64,000 nucleotides of DNA, from the NCBI GenBank assembly GCA_028583605.1, contig CM053327.1, positions 22,431,629 through 22,495,628 on the forward strand. The letters are read 5' to 3'. The translations under genes and the position numbers were made by a program. Below, one piece after another: positions 56,817 through 64,000 of this stretch. The notes beneath the pieces were generated by a model. The model saw only the letters and a list, made by a program, of their open reading frames with translations. It was not told the origin of the DNA and did no database searches. The first letter of the stretch is position 1. Each line of letters opens with the position of its first letter. The stretch is from Dastarcus helophoroides (taxonomy: Eukaryota; Arthropoda; Insecta; Coleoptera; Bothrideridae).

Positions 56817-57487
56817 TAAATGTAACTGGAGATTTTCAACAAAAGTTCGAAATTTTAAATTTAAACATAACATTTTGGAGGAAGAAAGTTGCAATGTTTC
56901 GATTATACTCGGTTTATTTAAAAAAAAATTATATTTTGTGTTGAAGATCAACATTTTGAAGGTAAAATTTCAAACTTTAGCTTAAAATTTTCTGAAGAAA
57001 ATGTTTAAATTATTTTTAAATTATATTTCTAGATATGAAAAATTCTCTAACAATAAAACAAACAGAATTAGCTAAAAGAAAATATAGTGCTTTCTAAAAG
57101 TAAGATTATCTGCCCAATGTGTAATGTTTCGGATTTTGAATAATTTTATCTGTTCACTTTATAAAAGAATGGATAAAATCGAAACCGTTTTTCTAGGCTT
57201 AGAAGCTTTGGCCATTTTCCATTTTAATGGCTCAACTAAATTGGGAGATCGATATATTGAGTTTGTTAAACATAGTATTTATTGTTTTTTTAAAATTTAT
57301 ATACGTTATTTTAAAGCTCAATTATAGCCAACAAATAGTATTTAGTTAAAAAATAACTAATAAAGCTAGTCTATTGAACATTTTCCACATTTTAGCTTAC
57401 CGTCGATTGTTTCTAAAAATATTATATATTTATTGTTAAATGTAGTTTGAATTGTGAATAAAATTAAAATATATGATGTTGTTACAG
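56812..57487. other. Intron up to the 80-nt exon
   Basis: 56815-57000 resembles the degenerate AAATTT/TTCGA tract at 37 kb. The rest is unremarkable and ends in the acceptor TTGTTACAG. Confidence 0.5.
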
Positions 57488-57567
57488 GTTGTGCTTTCGT
57501 GAAATACAGTTCACATCAGGAAGCACAAGCAGCTATCAACAGCCTACACGGTAGCCAAACTATGCCG
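57488..57567 (+). CDS. bru3: CELF/Bruno-family exon, second part of RRM2 (80 nt)
   Basis: Third exon of the gene, 80 nt, another conserved exon length in CELF genes. With the carried G it reads [20 protein letters not shown] followed by HGSQTMP. GCAFVKY is the RNP1 motif of RRM2, and the EAQAAIN helix follows. The acceptor is gatgttgttacag and the donor CCG/gtgagt; the exon ends on a codon boundary. In the family the next exon continues GASSSLVVKFADTEKER; nothing like that was seen in the remaining 6.4 kb, so the following exon should lie beyond the right edge. The three exons together cover only 255 nt of about 49.5 kb of gene. Confidence 0.95.
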
Positions 57568-59160
57568 GTGAGTCTTTATCTAGTTCTATATGTTAGTTGC
57601 GAATTTGCATTTAATAGTCGCATTTCATTTAATTTTACAATTAGATTTTGTTACTTTAAACTTCATTATGCAATAATTATTTAATAAAAATGTAACATCG
57701 CTCACATGGCTTAATGTAATAAAACAAGATCCATTTAACCCTAATGGCTTTCCATCAGGCAACACAAAAGTCAACAGAATTTGATATATTAATGTTTTGA
57801 TTGTAAATTGTTAGAAATAATTACATCATGTTAACAAGTATATTAAATGAAATTATCACCCCACTTCAATTTCCAAATTTATAATAAAGCATTGTCAACA
57901 TGCTTTCCAGGCAATAAATTTTATTACCTTTTGCTATAGCTTACACACATTTTAGCCGGAGTGTAGCTACAAAATGTTCTGTAACCCGAAATTTGTACTT
58001 AAGAAAAGCTTTGAAGTTATGACACGAAAATCGATAATACACGCCTTTGAAAAACTTGACAAGATAGTCGTTTTGACTAAAATCCAAAAACGTAATAATG
58101 CAGTGGCACCTCGCTTAACGAGCAACTAGCATAATTAATAATTTACTCAACAAATAAAACATTTTTTTAATGACTCTCTTAAGGAATTATGTTTCGCCCA
58201 AGTGATGAAGACAGAAGCAGTATCAGATTGTGCCCATTCTAACTTAGCATGTGTAATGGGGGTTAAAGTTATATTCATAATTGAAATAATTTCGTCGAGC
58301 AAATACGGAGTTGTCTTTATAATTGGGGCCAATAGCATTCGAATAGCTGGAACTGCCACAAGTGGCTACTTTTTTTTCTTTTTGACATTTACCTGAGTTG
58401 AAAGTGACATTTGTCTGAGTAAGAAGTAATCACTTTAAGTTTGAGATATTAAATTACACATATAGTCGTAAATAAACCTTTTCGCATTAAAGTCATTTTT
58501 GTTCAGAATTTATTCGTACAGCTCTAAATTATGCGGAAAGTAGCAGCCTACTCAAACAACGTGGGATACAATTCAAAAACCTTTTGAAACGGATTTTTAT
58601 TTCGTATGCAACGGAAAATTGTTTCTTGCTAAGTATATTTTTGACAATGATAAAATACTCTATTCTGTATCATGTGTCACCTTTTCATCCAATGTCAACA
58701 GTGTTGAAATGCCAATTTTTGAGAGAATAACTACATAAATCACTGCGATTATGGACAAAACATGCTACACAACATGTTTTTCCTAAAAATCCTTGTGTTA
58801 TTTTTTTGGTAATACTAAAATCAATTTTATGCCGTCAGGCTGATAAACCACTAATAAATCCATGATTTACGGGCTTAAGAAGTTAAACAAATCGATAATG
58901 CAATTCAAGAAGATTAAAATATCCTTATTAATATATGTTTGTCCGTCGGTTTGTTCGCTTCAGTATTGCCAGAGTTCTCGTAATTTCTCGATGTTCTACT
59001 CTCGCGTAATGGCACTACTCATTTTCTATGTAAATAAATACAAAACTTGGCAATGACAACACGACGACGGCGTCGTGTGACTATGAGGGTCCAAACTTAA
59101 TATTTGCGAGTAGGATTCTATTAGAGGAAATCTGACAGTTTGACAGCTTCATAACGCGAT
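57568..59160 (+). other. Intron after the 80-nt exon
   Basis: Begins with the donor GTGAGT. CAGTGGCACCTCGCTTAACG at 58101 looks like a lone Tigger-type end. ACACGACG-ACGG-CGTCGTGT at about 59058-59077 is a perfect 8-bp hairpin. No exon found. Confidence 0.45.
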
Positions 59161-59161
59161 A

Positions 59162-59920
59162 GGGCACGACCACGAATCACGAATTATAGAGTAGGATAGT
59201 ACACGATCGTAAAAACCGGTGTCGAAAAAGCGTCTAGAGAGTGGGTGTGATGGAATTCTATTACCAGGAAGGAATGAATTAAATAAATAGGGCTACTAAA
59301 CAGCTGTTGATAAATGTCAAAACTTGACGACTTCGTTTAATTTTAATGTCATTTCTTAGTGTGTTCATTCATATCTTTTACGAAAAAAACGAGAAATCTA
59401 AAAATGTTTCAGGTCGGTTTTTACAGCCTTTCAACAGAATACCTGAGCTGCAATTGCTATTATGATATCTTGCGCCGTTGATTGATCAACGCTTGCGCGT
59501 CCATACATGATCATCGCCAAACGATTTTCAACAGGATAGAGAAAAGAAATAGACGGAGCTACTCGACTTTCTAGACGCATTTCCGTCAAATTTTTATACA
59601 TGACCAATATATACAAGTAGAATACAACCTAAACTGCAAATTTATGCAGCCCTTTAGGAGTGTATAGTGAATCATAGGTAGCTGAACTACCAACAGTTGA
59701 AACACTGCCACCTAGTGAAGCTGTTGCTCTCTAGTAAAGTCCCCAGAAGACAAGGATTCTAATGCACAGACCAATAGCTTTGAACATTTATTAGATTCGG
59801 AGTTTGGTCTTTCATTTTCAAATTTGGAATCTAATAAATGTTCAAACCTATGGGTCTGTGCATTAGAATCACTAGTGCGTCACTATCCTTATTCTACAAT
59901 CCGTGGGCACGACTCCCTCT
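59162..59920. repeat. Possible element with weak inverted ends, containing family A
   Basis: GGGCACGACCACGAATCACG-TAGAGTAGGATAGT at 59162-59200 is roughly repeated in reverse at 59876-59920 (ACTATCCTTATTCTACAAT-CGTGGGCACGAC). If real, this is an older element interrupted by the family A copy at 59613. Arms are only ~40 bp and imperfect. Confidence 0.35.
59613..59871 (+). repeat. Family A repeat with inverted ends
   Basis: 59613-59765 matches the spacer of the 4.7-5.3 kb dimer at ~90% (ATGCAGCCCT, GTGAATCATAGGTAGCTGA, CTACCAACAGTTGAAACA, AGAAGACAAGGATTCTAA). It is followed by GATTCTAATGCACAGACC ... ATTTATTAGATTC at 59756. The same terminus reversed lies at 59822-59871 (AATCTAATAAATGTTCAAAC ... 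GGTCTGTGCATTAGAATC), forming an inverted pair around a ~20-bp core. This shows that family A carries inverted ends of about 45-50 bp. Confidence 0.75.
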
Positions 59921-60127
59921 CTTCTCGACTCTTCTGCGGTGATAGTTGCCAGATCTCCCATTTTACGAATTCTTCCATATTTTGATAAATCAGTATTTGG
60001 AAAGAAATCTTTTGTATTTTAAAGAATCCAACGGTAACACAAATTTTATATGAAAAATATAAAGACCTTTATTATGTCACCAATCTTTCTTGAAAGTCAA
60101 AATTCGACTTTTAACTAATCTCAGGTG
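59921..60127. other. Intron, nothing recognised
   Basis: Short stretch left of the inverted duplication; similarity to the right side stops at about 60128. Confidence 0.45.
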
Positions 60128-60252
60128 AAATATTATTAAACCCGTTTTTCATATGCTAATCTCTCGCAGTACGGTGTGCTTTGCCCTTTTCTGACTTAGA
60201 CAGCTTGCGCTTACGGAGAAAATAGGGAACTGACAAATAGCATTGCTAAATA
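60128..60252 (+). repeat. Flanking 125-bp segment duplicated in reverse at 62486-62610
   Basis: AAATATTATTAAACCCG to GCATTGCTAAATA directly precedes the mariner-like element. Its reverse complement directly follows the element's right end. Near identical by eye. It contains CATATGCTAATCTCTCGCAG and CAGCTTGCGCTTACGGAG. It is not part of the element's own inverted repeats. Confidence 0.9.
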
Positions 60253-62485
60253 CAGGGTGTTACAAAAGTCCGGGCCGCTACTTCAGGAGCATATTCTACA
60301 CATTAAAATATGAAAAATGTTGAAATACATTTTTTTCTTTAAATTGCCTCCTAACGAAGATATGACCATTTAAAGATTGCGCCCCTAAAGTGGTTTTTTT
60401 ACTACAAAAAGTTAACGGTTAGTAGGAAAGTCATGAAATTGGGCAAGCAGTTAAAGAATTGGATTAGGCATATTCTCATGTAACATATTTTTTAAATAAG
60501 CAGTAGCGTGGTGTGTAGGGGGTTTCCCGCGATTATTTTTTGCCGTAACTTTTTTGTATTGCAATATTTCGACACAAAAGTGCCATAATCGTAAAAAGCA
60601 ACATTTTTTATACAAAAAAGGTACTCTTTCTCAAAGTCGCTAAAAGTAACCGTTTCCGAGAAAAAAGCGTTTAAACAAAATTATTGCATTTATTAGAATT
60701 CGTTTTGCAAATTTCTAATGTATCCACTACTAACTGCATTGTTATAAAATAGTACAAAATTAAGAAAAAAAAAATCAAAGCAAGTGTTCGAAATTACTGC
60801 CCCCTGCAGCAATACATTGCTCGGCTCGTCTTCTAAGGGAACTCCTTACTCTTTCGCAAATGCCTGGTGTATTGTGAATCTGGTTGAACCCATTTTCAAT
60901 TCGTTCACGAAGATCATTGATATTGTCAACTGGTGTGGAGTAGACGATCTGCTTTAGATGTCCCCATAAGTAGAAATCGAGTGGGTTGAGGTCAGGAGAC
61001 CTAGCTGGCCATTGTATCGGACCTCCTCGACCTATCCATCGTTGATGATAGTTGTTATTCAAAAATTCCCTAGCAACTGCACTAAAATGGGCAGGTGCCC
61101 TATCGTGCATTATCCACATTCGCTGTCTTGTTATGAGTGGAACATTTTCAAGTAACACGGGTAACTCTGTTTGCAAAAAATGTCTATATGATGCTCCTGT
61201 TAACCTATGAGGTAAAAAAAACGGTCCAAATATAGAGTCCCCTATTATTCCTCCCCAAATGTTAAATGAAAAATGTTGCTGATGTCTCGACTGAATAACT
61301 GCATTGGGATTTTCAACTTGCCACTGATGCATGTTGTGAAAGTTAAGTATCCCGTTTCTGGTAAAACCCGCTTCCTCCGTAAATAATATGAGCGATGGAA
61401 AGTTCTCATTTTCAGCGATCTTATGCAATAGCCAGTTGCAAAATTCTATTCTTGGAGGATAATCAGCAGCAAGTAACCCTTGCACTCTTTGAAAATGATA
61501 GGGGTAAAATTGGTAAAATTTCAAAATTCGCCAGATAGTTACGTGATTTACTCCTTCGACTAAAGCAAGTTGTCTAGTGCTGACGCATGGATCTTCTTCA
61601 ACTCGCTGAAGCACACGCTTCTCTAAATTAGCAACTTCTGCGTTTGGCCTTCCAACACGTTCGCCTTTGAAAACAAAATTTCCTGTTTCACATAAACGAG
61701 CATGAATTTTCTGGAACAATTTTTCTCCTGGTAGGTGTCTATTAGGAAAACGTTCAGCATAAAGCCGTCTTGCTTCAGCACGATTACAATTTGCAAGCCC
61801 GTACATTAAATGCATATCGGCCATTTCTTGATTTGAATAGTCCATTTTATCAAAATAATGAAAAGTTAAAAACTTACTACACTTACTATTGACAACAAAA
61901 ACTGCTAAAGTTTACAGCTTACGACCAAATTTTATCAGTGACACAACGTCAATCTCTGGCAGATATTGTCAAGTACAATTGTTTTCTTTACGATCAGTTT
62001 GCATGACCAACTTATTTTTTCTTATACAAATTAGTTAGAATTTCGAAGACGGGATAGGATTATTTAAACGCCTTTTTCTCGGAAACGGTTACTTTTAGCG
62101 ACTTTGAGAAAGAGTACCTTTTTTGTATAAAAAATGTTGCTTTTTACGATTATGGCACTTTTGTGTCGAAATATTGCAATACAAAAAAGTTACGGCAAAA
62201 AATAATCGCGGGAAACCCCCTACACACCACGCTACTGCTTATTTAAAAAATATGTTACATGAGAATATGCCTAATCCAATTCTTTAACTGCTTGCCCAAT
62301 TTCATGACTTTCCTACTAACCGTTAACTTTTTGTAGTAAAAAAACCACTTTAGGGGCGCAATCTTTAAATGGTCATATCTTCGTTAGGAGGCAATTTAAA
62401 GAAAAAAATGTATTTCAACATTTTTCATATTTTAATGTGTAGAATATGCTCCTGAAGTAGCGGCCCGGACTTTTGTAACACCCTG
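60253..62485 (-). mobile_element. Mariner-like (DD41D) transposon with ~424-bp inverted repeats
   Basis: 2,233 bp from CAGGGTGTTACAAAAGTCC to its reverse complement, bounded by TA. Inverted repeats cover 60253 to about 60676 and about 62062 to 62485 and are nearly identical. They enclose a full-length transposase gene on the minus strand. Its terminus shares only CAGGGTGTT with the 48591 element, so this is a different subfamily. Confidence 0.95.
60775..61845 (-). CDS. Mariner-like transposase, DD41D type, first catalytic Asp replaced by Glu
   Basis: 356-residue transposase of the IS630-Tc1-mariner superfamily, without stops or frameshifts. N-terminal helix-turn-helix at ~5-55 (MADMHLMYGLANCNRAEARR); second one at ~88-110 (STRQLALVEGVNHVTIWRIL). 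The catalytic region aligns residue for residue with the 49164 protein. Position 157 is Glu (LFTEEAGFTRNG) where the relative has Asp. The second Asp is D248 in MHDRAPAHFS and the third D290 in SPDLNPLDFYLWG, 41 residues apart. The HDG turn is HDR here. Loss of the first Asp would normally abolish or greatly reduce cutting, so the protein may bind its ends but not move them. ATG at 61843-61845 begins the conserved first domain. The C terminus ends CIAAGGSNFEHLL, as usual for the family. Confidence 0.92.
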   Translation of the reverse strand: MDYSNQEMADMHLMYGLANCNRAEARRLYAERFPNRHLPGEKLFQKIHARLCETGNFVFKGERVGRPNAEVANLEKRVLQRVEEDPCVSTRQLALVEGVNHVTIWRILKFYQFYPYHFQRVQGLLAADYPPRIEFCNWLLHKIAENENFPSLILFTEEAGFTRNGILNFHNMHQWQVENPNAVIQSRHQQHFSFNIWGGIIGDSIFGPFFLPHRLTGASYRHFLQTELPVLLENVPLITRQRMWIMHDRAPAHFSAVAREFLNNNYHQRWIGRGGPIQWPARSPDLNPLDFYLWGHLKQIVYSTPVDNINDLRERIENGFNQIHNTPGICERVRSSLRRRAEQCIAAGGSNFEHLL

Positions 62486-62610
62486 TATTTAGCAATGCTA
62501 TTTGTCAGTTCCTTATTTTCTCCGTAAGCGCAAGCTGTCTAAGTCAGAAAAGGGCAAAGCACACCGTACTGCGAGAGATTAGCATATGAAAAACGGGTTT
62601 AATAATATTT
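62486..62610 (-). repeat. Inverted copy of the 60128-60252 flank
   Basis: Reverse complement of the left flank, starting exactly at the TA of the right element end (TATTTAGCAATGC) and stopping at AATATTT. It is joined directly to a third element end at 62611. Confidence 0.9.
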
Positions 62611-63121
62611 CTTAATTTTGTACTATTTTATAACAATGCAGTTAGTAGTGGATAAATTAGAAATTTGCAAAACGAATTCTAATAAATGCAATAATTTTGT
62701 TTAAACGCTTTTTTCTCGGAAACGGTTACTTTTAGCGACTTTGAGAAAGAGTACCTTTTTTGTATAAAAAATGTTGCTTTTTACGATTATGGCACTTTTG
62801 TGTCGAAATATTGCAATACAAAAAAGTTACGGCAAAAAATAATCGCGGGCAACCCCCTACACACCCGCTACTGCTTATTTAAAAAATATGTTACATGAGA
62901 ATATGCCTAATCCAATTCTTTAACTGCTTGCCCAATTTCATGACTTTGCTACTAACCGTTAACTTTTTGTAGTAGAAAAACCACTTTAGGGGCGCCATCT
63001 TTAAATGGTCATATCTCCGTTAGGAGGCAATTTAAAGAAAAAAATGTATTTCAACATTTTTCATATTTTAATGTGTAGAATATGCTCCTGAAGTAGCGGC
63101 CCGGACTTTTGTAACACCCTG
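62611..63121 (-). mobile_element. Third, solitary copy of the element end
   Basis: 511 bp equal to the reverse complement of 60253-60764, that is the left inverted repeat plus ~88 bp of the adjacent 3' non-coding region (through GTACAAAATTAAG). Only a few substitutions. It ends GTAACACCCTG followed by TATA. No transposase is attached. Confidence 0.9.
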
Positions 63122-64000
63122 TATATCCCCAATAACACATTGCGCCGATAAAGTAATGCATAATTTTTAGAAACAAAGGAGGCGTATTTTATAAGAAATC
63201 TCTCGAACCTATCGATTTTGTTTTGTTCTTTCCATGTATTCAACTTTATATAGGGTGTTTTTAAATCTGTGCCCGAAATAAAATTTCATTATTTGAAATG
63301 GAACTTACAGAAAAATTTCGTATATTTGGATAGACCTTTTCTTTTCAAATATGACAATACTTATAAGATTTGACAATAACCCTTTAGTCAAAAGAAGAGA
63401 CTCCACAACTAATTTCACTAATTAGAAAGAACATTTGATCGGCAACACCATCTATTGCACATAAAATTAGAACATTAAAACAAATAAATTGATCTGTCAA
63501 TTCAAGCAATTTAATAGCTCTAATTTTGGACAGTTTTTCTGTTAAATTAAATCGCCAGATGAAGTCGCAGGTAACAGCTAGTACAAAAAATAGTCTTTAA
63601 AATGCGATTTGAAGCATCTATTTTTGTCTGCAAAAGTTGAATTCTCTCAAACTTATCGTGTCGTTATTTTCAGACCAAGTGACAATAACAAAACTACTCG
63701 CGCAAGCGTTGGTAGTTTTTTGTGACAATTGGTTTTCGAAAAATGCTTAGCAATCGGTTATCGAGGCATTTAAATTTTCTGTTATTGTTGCCGACGATAC
63801 AACCAAAATCAAGTTTAAAATATTGTGCGACTGATAGACAAGACCTGAAATGAAACATTTTATTATTTATCACCCTCAGGTGGAACAATATGCATTACGC
63901 ACTGGGGTCACATCCACCTACGTGCATCTGATTTTGATTTTGAGTTTATAGGTCAGCTTTAATAAGGAAGTACAAGGGTGGATCATATATAAATTAAAAT
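63122..64000. other. Intron to the right edge; one transposon-end-like sequence
   Basis: TATAGGGTGTTTTTAAATCTG at about 63251 looks like another TA-flanked transposon end, but no partner lies in the window. The rest is AT-rich and unassigned. Confidence 0.35.

Noticed and set aside
58101..58126. Tigger-type end CAGTGGCACCTCGCTTAACG as a full element
   Set aside because: No partner end or transposase nearby; only mentioned within the intron entry.

Overview
The window is AT-rich eukaryotic DNA from an insect (beetle-like in its mix of mobile elements, but the order cannot be proved from the sequence). Three short exons with proper splice signals and matching phases show that it lies inside one large plus-strand host gene, a CELF/Bruno-family RNA-binding protein most like Bruno-3 (bru3/CELF4 type). 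The exons are 49 nt at 8046-8094 (end of RRM1 and linker), 126 nt at 36256-36381 (first part of RRM2) and 80 nt at 57488-57567 (second part of RRM2). They are separated by introns of about 28.2 kb and 21.1 kb. The upstream RRM1 exons and the downstream linker and RRM3 exons were not found and should lie outside the window. Nearly everything else is intron.

The introns are packed with mobile DNA. Left part (1-8 kb): a decayed Jockey-type LINE, an 870-bp inverted-repeat element, a dimer of a repeat here called family A, and a Penelope-like GIY-YIG fragment. Second part (8-20.5 kb): a possible TnpB/Fanzor-like motif, palindromic Penelope-type termini around a (GA)n tract, a second decayed LINE on the minus strand, foldback elements, a LINE ORF1 zinc-knuckle remnant, a perfect-looking 52-bp palindrome and a solo LTR. 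Third part (23-34 kb): a 598-bp Harbinger deletion derivative with a TTA target duplication, a decayed mariner-like element with ~320-bp inverted arms, a GC-rich island, a decayed Tc1 element and another mariner-like remnant. Fourth part (37-57 kb): an AT-rich degenerate repeat tract, a Penelope-like element with a head-to-head inverted fragment, a second Tc1 element, an intact mariner-like element with 472-bp inverted repeats, family A again, and a DD34D mariner carrying foreign DNA. Right end (58-64 kb): family A, then a second mariner-like element with a full-length ORF, embedded in an inverted duplication that includes its own flank.

The most notable group is the IS630-Tc1-mariner relatives in which the second and third catalytic aspartates are separated by 41 residues (DD41D spacing). 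Two have full-length ORFs (49164-50222 plus, 60775-61845 minus), one is a readable pseudogene (about 25.4-26.3 kb), one a fragment (33.4-33.9 kb) and one a doubtful fragment (4.3 kb). The 49-kb copy keeps all three acidic residues and has nearly identical long inverted repeats, so it looks young. The 61-kb copy has glutamate in place of the first aspartate. No RNA gene, CRISPR array or bacterial-type operon is present, as expected for an animal intron.
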